Assembly: GCF_900105455.1 (NCBI RefSeq)
Contig: NZ_FNSF01000001.1
Location: 935,001-999,000, forward strand
Source of the DNA: Tenacibaculum sp. MAR_2009_124
GTDB lineage: Bacteria > Bacteroidota > Bacteroidia > Flavobacteriales > Flavobacteriaceae
Reading direction: 5' to 3'
Length of the DNA stretch: 64,000 nt
Below are positions 1-8,639 of this stretch, piece by piece; within the stretch, counting starts at the first letter, position 1; each line of letters begins with the position of its first letter. Below the pieces are notes generated by a model. The model did no database searches and had not been told where the DNA came from. It saw only the letters and a list, made by a program, of their open reading frames with translations. A program made the translations under genes and the position numbers.

Positions 1-849
1 AAAATTACACACTTTGTCGTTGGAGTAGGGACAGGTGGAACTATATCGGGAACCGCTAAGTATTTAAAAGAGAAAAATCCGAATATAAAAATATGGGGAA
101 TAGATACATATGGCTCCGTATTTAAAAAATATCATGAAACGGGTATTTTTGATGAAAATGAAATTTATCCCTACATCACTGAAGGTATTGGAGAAGATAT
201 TTTACCAAAAAATGTAGATTTTAGCTTAATTGACGGGTTTACCAAAGTTACAGACAAAGATGCTGCGATTTACACTCGAAAAATAGCAAAGGAAGAAGGA
301 ATTTTCGTTGGAAATTCGGCAGGAGCAGCAATCAAAGGGCTGTTACAGTTGAAGTCACAATTTAAACCTGATGATGTTGTTGTCGTTTTATTTCACGATC
401 ATGGAAGTAGGTACGTTGGTAAAATGTTTAATGATGATTGGATGCGTGATAGAGGTTTCTTGGAAGAAGAAATCACCACAGCAGAAGATTTAGTGAAATC
501 ACATATTGACAAACCTTTAGTTACGGTTCAAACGGAAGAATTAGTAAGTCATGCTATTGAAAGAATGAGAGAATTTAAAATTTCTCAAATTCCAGTGAAA
601 GATAGTAATGGCTTTGTTGGATCGGTTGATGAATCTACCTTATTACATGGCTATTTAGAAGACAAAAATATCGCTGAAAAGCCCATTAAGGTAATTATGA
701 GAAAGGAATATCCAGTAGTAAAAAAGGATACTTCAATTGATAATGTTTCTAAACTGATTAATAAGGATAATCAAGCTGTTTTAGTGGATTTAAATAATGG
801 TAAATATCATATTATCACTAAGTATGATATTATTAGCGCTATGGCTTAA
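1..849 (+). CDS. PLP-dependent cystathionine beta-synthase / cysteine synthase with CBS domains (5' truncated)
   Basis: The gene enters the window already open and ends at TAA 847-849; 282 codons are visible. The first part is the C-terminal half of a fold-type II PLP enzyme: a GTGGTISG stretch near visible residue 10 is the loop that holds the PLP phosphate, and GNSAGAA follows near residue 106. From about residue 160 a pair of CBS motifs follows (SHIDKPLVTV, FKISQIPVKD, IKVIMRKEYPVV), the normal regulatory tail of cystathionine beta-synthases. It should condense serine or O-acetylserine with homocysteine or sulfide. The N-terminal lysine that binds PLP lies upstream of the window, so the exact substrate class cannot be read. 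Confidence 0.88.
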   Translation, partial: KITHFVVGVGTGGTISGTAKYLKEKNPNIKIWGIDTYGSVFKKYHETGIFDENEIYPYITEGIGEDILPKNVDFSLIDGFTKVTDKDAAIYTRKIAKEEGIFVGNSAGAAIKGLLQLKSQFKPDDVVVVLFHDHGSRYVGKMFNDDWMRDRGFLEEEITTAEDLVKSHIDKPLVTVQTEELVSHAIERMREFKISQIPVKDSNGFVGSVDESTLLHGYLEDKNIAEKPIKVIMRKEYPVVKKDTSIDNVSKLINKDNQAVLVDLNNGKYHIITKYDIISAMA

Positions 850-870
850 TTGTAATTATAAGATGCAAAA

Positions 871-907
871 AAGCGAACTACATCGGTAGTTCGCTTTTGT
901 TTTTTTA
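871..907. terminator. Bidirectional intrinsic terminator
   Basis: A perfect 10 bp stem (AAGCGAACTA / TAGTTCGCTT) with loop CATCGG is flanked by A and T runs. It lies between convergent genes and can serve both. Confidence 0.85.
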
Positions 908-917
908 GGAAGTATTC

Positions 918-3167
918 TTATTTTAAAATTACTTTTCTACCAAAGTTTTGTTGCCCATTAGTGGCTCGAACCATATAAAATCCAGATTTTAAATCGTTCA
1001 AGAATAACTTCAAGTTGTATAGACCTTCTTTATGAGAACGATCTTGGAAAACAGTTTTTACTAACTGACCTTGAATATCAAATATTTGAACGGTTAGCTT
1101 ATCTGTTTTATTAAATCCATAATGAACATTAACATTTTTCTCTTCAACATCAGAATATACTCCTAATAGAGAGAATTGTTCGGCAGTTTTAGTATTTTTT
1201 GCTGATAAATTGTCAATTACGTAAGTACCTCTATCTTCACCGATTGTTTTTGAAGAAGACGTAAGTCCACATTTGTTCAATTCATTTTTAAACCCAACTT
1301 TAAAATAAGCACTAGGGTCAATACGTTCCTTTGTATTTATAAAATACCAATCAGCTTGTATTTGATTTTTTCTAATATCTAAAATATAATACCCATGTGC
1401 TGTGGTATGCGCTCTTTTAATATGTGAATTGTCTTCAATAAGTTCAGCATCAGCAGTAGTATTTGTAAACTTTTCTAATAACCAGATAACCCAGTCGGGC
1501 AACATATCTAAATTAGGAGAAGTAACACTTGGAGTGGTAAACTCAGGAACGACACAGTTTCCATTTCTTTCTATTTGAGAAGCAAACATCATGTGAATAT
1601 CACCGGTTAATACAGCTACGTTATTGGAGTTGTTTTTAATGTAATCAAGCATTTCATTTTTCTCATCTAAGTAAAAATTCCAATCATCTTTATTTAATTG
1701 ATGCCATTTTTTCATCCAACTTGGTATTAAAAACGAGTACCAAGAGTTACTAAATCTATTAATTTTTAAACCAAACGGCGCCATCATCACTTGGTTTCCT
1801 ATAACTTTCCAGGTAGCATTACTTTGACTTAAACCGTTTTTTAACCAAGTTTTTTGTTGATCACCCAAAATAGAGCGAGAAGAACGATTTTCATTTTGTC
1901 TTATACTTAGTTTGTTTTCAATGCTCTTTTCTGCTTTATTCATAAGAAATTCAATTTCTTTCATTTCTGTATCTGAAAAAACTTGAGATCTGCTCATGCT
2001 ATTAGCCTTACCTTCAAGTTCAATTTTTAAAGCTTTAGCAATGTAATTTGCCATGGTAATTTTCTCATTATAACTAAGGTTATTTCTATAAGAATCTTCT
2101 ACCATATTGTATGTAGCCCACTGTAGCTTATCTTTTTTAGAGTTCGCTAAGGCAAGGAAATCTTTTGATGTAGTGCCACGACCAAGACCAATTTGTTTGG
2201 TTCTTCCTTCAATACGAGTATCAATCATAAAGAGGTCAAGTAATTTTCCATAAGATATTTTTCTATAGATTCTTTTGCTATCCTCGCTGTTTTCGCGAAC
2301 TGGTAACCATTCGAAATATGCTTTTTTAGCATTTCTTTTTCTTTCATCCCAGTTACCCTCGCTGTCATCGTGATTTTCTGCTCCATCTTTATAGGCATCA
2401 TTTGCGAATTCATGATCATCCCAAACAGTAATAAATGGATGTTGTTGATGAATATCTTGTAAGTTTGGATCTAAACGATAATATGAATAGCGTACACGAT
2501 AATCTTCTAAAGTTATAATTTCATGTTTAGGTTCATGACCTCTATCGGGTCTACTGCTTGAGTAGCCGTAACCTCCTTTTTTATATTCGTAAATATAATC
2601 TCCTAGATGTATAACCGCGTCGATGTCCGAACGATTGGCTATGTTTTGATAGGCATTGAAATAACCTGCTTGATAATTAGAACAAGAAACAATGGCAAAA
2701 CGTAAATTCTCAACTTCTTCTTTTGATCTTGGAGCAGTTCTTGTCTTTCCCGATAGTGAATAAGTATTATCTACTTTAAATCGATAATAATAAGAAGTGT
2801 TTTCATTTAATTGATCGACGTCAACTTTTACAGTGTAGTCCTGGTCACTATTGGTATTTGTGTAGCCAGAGTTTACAACGTTCTTAAAAGCTACATCAGA
2901 AGCAATTTCCCAGTAAACTTCAATGTTATCGTTAGGGTTGGATTGGGTAATTCGTGTCCATATAATAACACGATCAAATAAAGGGTCTCCAGAAGCTACT
3001 CCATGTAAAAAAGGAGCTTTGGACCAATCATAATTGTTTTGTTTAAAGTCTTTTCTTTCTGTAGTAAAAGGTCTTTCAATTTTTGTGATTTGGAAAGGAG
3101 TTTGCGCAAATGTTTGTATAAACATAAGTAACAAACTCAAATTAAAAAATAATTTCATTTTTATCAA
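918..3167 (-). CDS. Secreted PhoD-like alkaline phosphatase/phosphodiesterase with T9SS sorting domain
   Basis: The 749-residue protein starts with a signal peptide (about residues 1-22, ending TFAQ). A fibronectin-like PhoD N-terminal domain follows (HGVASGDPLFDRVIIWTR, about 54-71), then a metallophosphatase core with the motifs SCSNYQ, HLGDYIYEY, WDDHEFANDAY and TGDIHMMFAS, which supply the Asp, His and Asn metal ligands. The last ~80 residues (VQIFDIQGQLV ... LKSGFYMVRA ... GRKVILK) match a type A T9SS C-terminal domain, so the enzyme is probably exported and then surface-anchored or released. The family hydrolyses phosphate mono- or diesters, which fits phosphate scavenging. The insert between the core motifs (about 370-440) is long compared with B. 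subtilis PhoD. Monocistronic, convergent with the gene before it. Confidence 0.9.
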   Translation of the reverse strand: MIKMKLFFNLSLLLMFIQTFAQTPFQITKIERPFTTERKDFKQNNYDWSKAPFLHGVASGDPLFDRVIIWTRITQSNPNDNIEVYWEIASDVAFKNVVNSGYTNTNSDQDYTVKVDVDQLNENTSYYYRFKVDNTYSLSGKTRTAPRSKEEVENLRFAIVSCSNYQAGYFNAYQNIANRSDIDAVIHLGDYIYEYKKGGYGYSSSRPDRGHEPKHEIITLEDYRVRYSYYRLDPNLQDIHQQHPFITVWDDHEFANDAYKDGAENHDDSEGNWDERKRNAKKAYFEWLPVRENSEDSKRIYRKISYGKLLDLFMIDTRIEGRTKQIGLGRGTTSKDFLALANSKKDKLQWATYNMVEDSYRNNLSYNEKITMANYIAKALKIELEGKANSMSRSQVFSDTEMKEIEFLMNKAEKSIENKLSIRQNENRSSRSILGDQQKTWLKNGLSQSNATWKVIGNQVMMAPFGLKINRFSNSWYSFLIPSWMKKWHQLNKDDWNFYLDEKNEMLDYIKNNSNNVAVLTGDIHMMFASQIERNGNCVVPEFTTPSVTSPNLDMLPDWVIWLLEKFTNTTADAELIEDNSHIKRAHTTAHGYYILDIRKNQIQADWYFINTKERIDPSAYFKVGFKNELNKCGLTSSSKTIGEDRGTYVIDNLSAKNTKTAEQFSLLGVYSDVEEKNVNVHYGFNKTDKLTVQIFDIQGQLVKTVFQDRSHKEGLYNLKLFLNDLKSGFYMVRATNGQQNFGRKVILK

Positions 3168-3185
3168 TGTTAAGGGGTTGTTTTA

Positions 3186-3193
3186 CAAAACTA
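3186..3193 (-). promoter_or_regulatory. Candidate -7 promoter element of the phoD-like gene
   Basis: Read on the minus strand this is TAGTTTTG, a match to the Bacteroidota -7 consensus TAnnTTTG. It lies about 20 bases before the ATG at 3167. No convincing -33 TTG was identified. Confidence 0.4.
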
Positions 3194-3393
3194 TCTTTAC
3201 GTTTTTTAAAATATTTTAACTAAATGTGATGTTTTTGTTATAAATTATAAGAAAAAACAACTTTTTTTTTACGCTATATATTTTTATTTATTATTTCAAA
3301 AACTATTATGATTATTGTCTTTGTTAGGGCTTATATTTGAATACAGAAAGCAAAAAATATCGCTTCCTATATCGATAAATTCAATTTGTATTT

Positions 3394-3987
3394 ATGAAGT
3401 TTAAACTAAAAAAACCAAAAATTGCTCAAAGTGATTGGGTATCATTTATTTTAACATTGGTAGCAACGTTATTTGGAGTATTAATGGCAATATGGTTAAC
3501 AAACTCAGAAGTTAGAAAAAAAGAGAAAGAAGATACGATTAAGCTATTACAAACTTCAAAAAGGATTTTGAATAATACGTTCGAGTATAGTGAAAATCTA
3601 AATGAGGCTTTGTCGTCTTTCGAAAAAGATACTATAAACTATACAAAAGAGTCTATTGTAAACTTGAAAACGAATAATCCCATCCCATATCCAGATTTAT
3701 TGGAAGGTATTGTAGTGAATGAATTAGTTTCAAGAAATATATCAGAATATTCACACGGCTCCATTTACAATTGTTTGATTAATCTGAGGAAGTTATCAAG
3801 TTATGAAACAGTTGAGTATTATCTAAAAACTCTAGAGGAGATGATGGCGATTTTAAATCTTGAAATAGAGTTGCTTAATGGTAGAATTAACTCTCAAGAG
3901 CTTGAGCCTAAACTCGCAGTTATTCGTGAAGAACTTGATACAAAATACTCTTCAGAGAATGTGCTAAGAGTTTCATCTGATAAATAG
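3394..3987 (+). CDS. Membrane-anchored hypothetical protein
   Basis: Not a family I recognise. The 197-residue product has one N-terminal membrane helix (about residues 16-35, FILTLVATLFGVLMAIWL), followed by a basic/charged segment (EVRKKEKEDTIK) and a mostly helical remainder rich in Leu and Glu with coiled-coil character. The shape resembles small inner-membrane proteins of Bacteroidota with a single anchor. It stands alone, with an AT-rich leader upstream and 46 bases to the next ORF, so co-transcription with the HAD gene is possible. Confidence 0.65.
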   Translation: MKFKLKKPKIAQSDWVSFILTLVATLFGVLMAIWLTNSEVRKKEKEDTIKLLQTSKRILNNTFEYSENLNEALSSFEKDTINYTKESIVNLKTNNPIPYPDLLEGIVVNELVSRNISEYSHGSIYNCLINLRKLSSYETVEYYLKTLEEMMAILNLEIELLNGRINSQELEPKLAVIREELDTKYSSENVLRVSSDK

Positions 3988-4033
3988 GGAAGGAGTATAT
4001 ATAAACTAAAAAGTGATAAATAAATAAGTAAAT

Positions 4034-4705
4034 ATGAAACAAACTTTAAAAGCTGTTTTTTTTGATTTCGATGGAACCATTGTAAATTCGGAAATTTTCC
4101 ATTATCAATGTTTTGTTGAAGTTTTAAATAGTTTTGACGTGCACATTGAAGAATCTGATTATTTCTTGAATTATGCTGGTATTCCCATCGATGTTAATTC
4201 TGAGAGAATAGTAGCTAAATTTAATTTAGAGGTATTACCTGAAGAGTTGGTGGAAAAAATAGAAGAACTGGTTATTCGTCATCAAAATGATCACGAGCCC
4301 ATATTCATGCCATATGCAGAGGAGTCAATAAAATATTATAAAAATAAAGGACTTACTTTAGGAATTGTTACAGCAAGTCCATTTAGGAGTATTGTGAGTT
4401 TTTTTAAGAAAAAATCTTTTGAAGATCATTTTAATTTTACAGTTACTTTCGATGATGTTAACAAAAGTAAGCCAGATCCTGAATGTTATCTGCAAGCACT
4501 TGAAAAATCAAAATATAAATCGTCAGAGGTTATTGTTTTTGAGGATACTGAAAATGGAGTTAAGGCCGCAAAGGCTGCCGGTTTAACATGTTTCGCTATT
4601 CAGAGCGAAAAAGAATTGCATTTCAAGTTAGAAAAGGCAGATAAAGTATTCAATAGTTTACAAGAGGCTAATGAGTATGTTGCCACTAATTTTACACTAG
4701 GGTAG
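4034..4705 (+). CDS. HAD-superfamily hydrolase, beta-phosphoglucomutase/phosphatase-like
   Basis: All four HAD motifs are visible in 223 residues: motif I FFDFDGTIVNSE (nucleophile and acid/base Asp), motif II in LGIVTASPF (Thr/Ser), motif III Lys in NKSKPDPECY and motif IV in VIVFEDTENGVKAAKAAG. The alpha-helical cap between motif I and II makes it subfamily IA, the group of beta-phosphoglucomutases and small sugar- or nucleotide-phosphate phosphatases. The substrate cannot be deduced. The following glyoxalase-like gene starts 58 bases later. Confidence 0.85.
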   Translation: MKQTLKAVFFDFDGTIVNSEIFHYQCFVEVLNSFDVHIEESDYFLNYAGIPIDVNSERIVAKFNLEVLPEELVEKIEELVIRHQNDHEPIFMPYAEESIKYYKNKGLTLGIVTASPFRSIVSFFKKKSFEDHFNFTVTFDDVNKSKPDPECYLQALEKSKYKSSEVIVFEDTENGVKAAKAAGLTCFAIQSEKELHFKLEKADKVFNSLQEANEYVATNFTLG

Positions 4706-4763
4706 ATTTATCATAAATTAATCAATAATCTATTAAATTAGAAAGTAATTAAAAGTTCAACAA

Positions 4764-5156
4764 ATGAAGCAATCAATTGTACATATTGCATTAGTTGTAA
4801 AAGATTATGATGAAGCTATTGAGTTTTATACTCGAAAATTACATTTTGAATTGATAGAGGATACTTATATAGCAGAGCAAGATAAAAGATGGGTAGTGGT
4901 AGCTCCGCCTAATTCAACAGGAACCACTATTTTACTCGCAAGAGCTTCTAATGAGGAGCAAAAGAACTTTATAGGAAACCAAACAGGAGGTAGAGTATTT
5001 CTTTTCTTAAATACTGACGATTTTTGGCGTGATTATAATGAGATGTTATCCAAGGGGATTGAATTCGTTAGAGAACCGAAGGAGGCCGAATACGGCACAG
5101 TTGCGGTGTTTAAAGACTTGTATGGAAATCTCTGGGATTTGTTACAATTGAATTAA
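4764..5156 (+). CDS. VOC-superfamily (glyoxalase/bleomycin-resistance-like) protein
   Basis: A 130-residue single-unit VOC protein: the N-terminal strand VHIALVVKDYDEAIEFYTRKL and the C-terminal FKDLYGNLWDLLQLN are the paired beta-alpha-beta-beta-beta modules of the fold. The His near residue 7 is at the usual metal-ligand position and Asp123/Glu-type positions near the C-terminus are partly replaced (WDLLQ). The general family role is metal-dependent lyase, isomerase or dioxygenase chemistry or ligand sequestration. The next gene encodes a second VOC protein. Confidence 0.82.
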   Translation: MKQSIVHIALVVKDYDEAIEFYTRKLHFELIEDTYIAEQDKRWVVVAPPNSTGTTILLARASNEEQKNFIGNQTGGRVFLFLNTDDFWRDYNEMLSKGIEFVREPKEAEYGTVAVFKDLYGNLWDLLQLN

Positions 5157-5201
5157 AAAAAAGACCACGAAAATCAATTTGTATAGATTAAAAATTTTTA
5201 A

Positions 5202-5616
5202 ATGAGTGATGATATAGAAATTAGATTTTTGGATCATGTGGCGATTCGAGTGGATAATATAGAAAAGGCGGTACAATGGTATCGAAATGTTCTAGGCTTA
5301 AAAAAATATCAATTACCCAAATGGGGAGACTACCCAATTTTTATGCTATCTGGAAAATCTGGTGTAGCTTTATTTCCTGCTAATCTTGAAGATCCTTTAG
5401 TTAATATGGCCTAAAGAAATAGAAAGATTGATCATTTTTGCATTTAATGTAACAAATGAAAATTTCGAAAAGGCAAAAAAGAGGTATTCAGAATTGGGTT
5501 TAGATTTTACTATTCAGGATCATCATTATTTTCATTCTATTTATACGTTGGATCCCGATGGTCATAAAGTAGAGTTAACCACTATCAAAGTCGATGAAAA
5601 CGATTTTTATAACTAA
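5202..5616 (+). pseudogene. VOC-superfamily protein gene split by a frameshift
   Basis: The first reading frame (5202-5414) gives the N-terminal VOC half (LDHVAIRVDNIEKAVQWYRN ... MLSGKSGVALFPAN) and stops at TAA 5412-5414. The second half continues in the +1 frame with no stop from about 5404 to 5616 (PKEIERLIIFAFNVTNENF ... YTLDPDGHKVELTT) and completes the fold. The two pieces together make one protein of about 137 residues. One extra base (or two missing) near 5404-5411 would explain it. Either a recent inactivation or a sequencing error; no known recoding signal is seen. Confidence 0.75.
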
Positions 5617-5638
5617 AATATAAATAATATAAAAATGC

Positions 5639-5668
5639 AAAAGCCCGCTCTCAGAGCGGGCTTTTGTT
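5639..5668 (+). terminator. Intrinsic terminator
   Basis: A 12 bp perfect stem (AAAAGCCCGCTC / GAGCGGGCTTTT) with a three-base loop TCA follows the VOC pair. The flanking A and T runs let it work in both directions, though the minus-strand lipA gene ends 170 bases further on. Confidence 0.88.
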
Positions 5669-5841
5669 AATCAACTAATTCAAATAATTTACACAATGAA
5701 AACAAAACTAATTTGTTTACACATTATTAGTTTCAAATTCTGTGCCAAAATTATAAATAATTTATTTTAAATTCTTTGAATTTTACGTGTTTTGCATTTA
5801 ATTAACAGAATAACGTTAAAAAGTTAACGTATTACTAATGT

Positions 5842-6711
5842 TTAGCTGGCATGTTTATGAGCTTTGTAAGAAGAACGTACTAAAGCACCGCTTTCTACAT
5901 ACATGAACCCCATTTCCAAACCAAGCTCTTCGTATTTTTTAAACTGATCAGGGGTTATAAACTCCTTCACTGGTAAATGTTTTTTGGTAGGTTGTAAATA
6001 TTGACCAATAGTAATTATATCTAGACCAACACTTCTTAAATCTTTCATGGTTTGAATTACTTCTTCTTCAGATTCTCCCAATCCTAACATAATTCCAGAT
6101 TTTGTTCTCATACCATTTTCTTTAAGGTATTTAAGAACACCTAAACTACGTTCGTATTTAGCCTGAATTCTAACCTCTCTTGTCAATCTCCTTACAGTTT
6201 CCATATTATGAGAAACCACTTCCGGGTGCACATCAATAATTCGGTCTATTAATTTTTCGCTTCCCTGAAAGTCAGGGATTAATGTTTCTAGGGTAGTGTT
6301 AGGGTTTGCGCGCCTAATTGCGTCTACGGTTTCAGCCCATATAATTGAACCACCATCTTTCAAATCATCTCTGTCAACAGAAGTAATTACTGCATGTTTA
6401 ATACTCATTAACTTGATAGAACGAGCTACTTTTTCAGGTTCGTCCCATTCAACAGTTTCAGGTCTTCCAGTTTTCACACCACAAAATCCACATGATCTTG
6501 TACAAACATTTCCTAAAATCATAAATGTAGCAGTTCCTTCTCCCCAACATTCACCCATATTAGGACAACTACCACTTGTACAAATTGTATTTAATTTGTA
6601 TTTATCAACAAGCCCTCTTAATTCGGTGTATTTTTTACCTACAGGTAATTTAACACGCAACCATTTTGGCTTCTTTGTTCTTTCAGGTAAAACTACAGAT
6701 TCGTTTGCCAT
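5842..6711 (-). CDS. lipA: Lipoyl synthase
   Basis: A radical-SAM enzyme that inserts two sulfurs into protein-bound octanoyl groups to make lipoate. Both iron-sulfur cluster sites are visible: the auxiliary cluster Cys44, Cys49 and Cys55 (CX4CX5C) and the SAM cluster Cys70, Cys74 and Cys77 (CX3CX2C). The conserved serine motif RSSYKA is present near the C-terminus. At 289 residues it has normal length. It is preceded by a promoter-like TAAATTTG and divergently followed by no partner; lipB is not in the window. Confidence 0.97.
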   Translation of the reverse strand: MANESVVLPERTKKPKWLRVKLPVGKKYTELRGLVDKYKLNTICTSGSCPNMGECWGEGTATFMILGNVCTRSCGFCGVKTGRPETVEWDEPEKVARSIKLMSIKHAVITSVDRDDLKDGGSIIWAETVDAIRRANPNTTLETLIPDFQGSEKLIDRIIDVHPEVVSHNMETVRRLTREVRIQAKYERSLGVLKYLKENGMRTKSGIMLGLGESEEEVIQTMKDLRSVGLDIITIGQYLQPTKKHLPVKEFITPDQFKKYEELGLEMGFMYVESGALVRSSYKAHKHAS

Positions 6712-6734
6712 TTTTAATAACTAAATTGAGAGAA

Positions 6735-6742
6735 CAAATTTA
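6735..6742 (-). promoter_or_regulatory. Candidate -7 promoter element of lipA
   Basis: On the minus strand the bases read TTCGTAAATTTG, containing TAAATTTG (TAnnTTTG consensus) 24 bases before the lipA start. The same 12-mer TTCGTAAATTTG occurs before rpsA and the photolyase gene in this window. Confidence 0.55.
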
Positions 6743-6754
6743 CGAAGAAAAGAT

Positions 6755-7972
6755 TTAGAAATTAAGCAAAAACCAAATACTGAATAAAATTAAAAATACA
6801 ATACCAGAAATACTTAATATTTTTAAACCTATCCCTGGTCTGTGTTTCTCGGGAGTATGTTTGCCTGTAATTAAAAGATAGTTTAAAATGGCATAAAAAG
6901 GAGCAGTTAAAAAAGATAAAATAGTGGCAATTCTAATAAGAAACCCCATATCTGACAAAAAGTATTTTAGGATAACGAAAGTACCAAGAGCTAAAATAAC
7001 CAGCCAGAGCCAATAGGAAAGAATAGCTTTTCTTTTAAAAAGTAAAAAAGAAGTTTTTTCCATGGCACGAGGAGAAGCATCGAGAGTAGTTAATGTAGTA
7101 CTAAACATAGTAGTGAAAGCGGCTACACCAATAAAAATATGGGCGAAGTCTCCTAAATTTTTGGTATACAAATTAATAAGTTGAGAACCAAAAACAGTGC
7201 CTTTACTTGAAAATGTTTGTCCTGTTTTAAACATGACCATTGTACCTAAAATAACAAAACAAACACTTAAAAATAGGGTTCCAATATAGCCTACGTTAAA
7301 ATCGAATATGGCTTGTTTTGGTTTAATTGTTTCAAAGGTGTTTTTGCTTTTTTCAACCGACCATAATGAATGCCAAATGGAAATGTCTAATGGGGCCGGC
7401 ATCCAGCCCAAAAAGGCAATTAAAAAAGTAATTTCGGCTGTTCCTGAAGGTATTATTTGGGTAAAAGTAAAACCTTTGTTAGTATTGAAAATAGCGACCA
7501 AAACCGTAAGCATTGTACTAACAGTTAGGATAACAACAATGTATTTCATTAAATTATCAAGAACCTTATATTTTCCAAACAGAAGAATGGCAAAACTTAT
7601 CGCACAGATTACTCCAGACCATAATACAACATCGTTCGTTATACCAAATAGGTGAGAGGCCAAACCTGCAGTAACAATCGTAACCGCGGCCTGAATTGTA
7701 AACATTGTAGCAAAGTTTAATATATAATAACTTATTAAAACTCCTTTACCCAGTTTTCTATAACCATCAAGTAAGGTTTCTCCTGTAGCAGAAGCATATC
7801 TGGGGCCGTATTGAAAAAAAGGATATTTAAATATATGAACTAACACAAGGGCCCAAAGTAAGCCAAAACCGAATTCGGCTCCTGCTCGCGTGGATTGAAC
7901 CAAGTGAGAAACACCAATTGCAGCTCCAGCAAAAAGTAGCCCCGGTCCAATAGTTGAAAAAGCTTTTTTCAT
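6755..7972 (-). CDS. Nramp-related metal transporter with non-canonical site motifs
   Basis: A 405-residue protein with about 11 membrane helices in the LeuT-fold arrangement of the Nramp family (start GPGLLFAGAAIGVSHLV). In canonical Nramp proteins TM1 carries DPGN and TM6 carries MPH, which bind Mn or Fe. Here TM1 reads GAAIGVSH and the TM6 region reads GWMPAPLDISIWHS, so the usual Asp and Asn are missing and the motif after Met-Pro is changed. It is therefore a divergent Nramp-like transporter whose substrate cannot be assumed. Monocistronic, with a 100-base gap to the sigma-factor gene upstream in genome order. Confidence 0.8.
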   Translation of the reverse strand: MKKAFSTIGPGLLFAGAAIGVSHLVQSTRAGAEFGFGLLWALVLVHIFKYPFFQYGPRYASATGETLLDGYRKLGKGVLISYYILNFATMFTIQAAVTIVTAGLASHLFGITNDVVLWSGVICAISFAILLFGKYKVLDNLMKYIVVILTVSTMLTVLVAIFNTNKGFTFTQIIPSGTAEITFLIAFLGWMPAPLDISIWHSLWSVEKSKNTFETIKPKQAIFDFNVGYIGTLFLSVCFVILGTMVMFKTGQTFSSKGTVFGSQLINLYTKNLGDFAHIFIGVAAFTTMFSTTLTTLDASPRAMEKTSFLLFKRKAILSYWLWLVILALGTFVILKYFLSDMGFLIRIATILSFLTAPFYAILNYLLITGKHTPEKHRPGIGLKILSISGIVFLILFSIWFLLNF

Positions 7973-8072
7973 GACTTTTAAAGGGAATTAAAATCATGTT
8001 AAAGGTAGGTAAAAAATAGTATAACGATAATTAATTAAGTTAAATTTTATCTATATACAGCTTTTTTAAAGT

Positions 8073-8639
8073 TTAAGGTGTGTTTTTGATGATTTCAGCC
8101 AATAGTTTTTTAGCTCTCAGTAGTTTTACCTTTACATTGTTCATAGGTTCGTTTATTTGAGTAGCTATTTCCTTATAGCTAAGTTCTTGAAAATAACGAA
8201 GGTTTATTACTTCTTGATATTTTGGTTTTAATTGCTTAATATCTCGAAGTAGTTTGGCTAAGTTTTGTTCGGTTATGATTTTATCTTCAGGACTAGGAGA
8301 ATCGTCTATTACATAAAATACCTCTTCATTTTTTTCATTGGTGGTAGCAACAGAAATAGATGTTTTTTTCTTTCTAAGAAAATCGATAAAAACGTTTTTG
8401 GAAATGGCAATCAACCAAGTTTTAAATTGATAGTCTTCGTTGAACGATTCTATTTTTTCAAATGCTTTTGAAAATGTTTGAATCGCAATATCTTCAGCAT
8501 CATTATCGTTCTCCGTTTTTTTTAAGAGAAAATAATAAACACTTCCCCAAAATTGATCTAATAGGAAATTAAATGAAATTTGTTTTCCGTTTTTAGCGTC
8601 TTTTATATGTTTTAAAACTAATTCTGTATCTATTTTCAA
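8073..8639 (-). CDS. ECF-type RNA polymerase sigma factor
   Basis: 188 residues with sigma region 2 (DNDAEDIAIQTFSKAFEKI, FKTWLIAISKNVFIDFLRK) and region 4 (LKPKYQEVINLRYFQELSY, helix-turn-helix KEIATQINEPMNNVKVKLLR). It starts with ATG overlapping the stop of the glycosyltransferase gene by 4 bases, so the two are co-translated. No anti-sigma gene lies beside it. In flavobacteria this pair (glycosyltransferase plus sigma-70 factor) is a common arrangement; its regulon is not deducible from sequence. Confidence 0.9.
   Translation of the reverse strand: MKIDTELVLKHIKDAKNGKQISFNFLLDQFWGSVYYFLLKKTENDNDAEDIAIQTFSKAFEKIESFNEDYQFKTWLIAISKNVFIDFLRKKKTSISVATTNEKNEEVFYVIDDSPSPEDKIITEQNLAKLLRDIKQLKPKYQEVINLRYFQELSYKEIATQINEPMNNVKVKLLRAKKLLAEIIKNTP

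Noticed and set aside
5404..5414. Programmed +1 frameshifting in the second VOC gene
   Set aside because: No known slippery sequence with strong stimulatory structure is visible; mutation or error is simpler.
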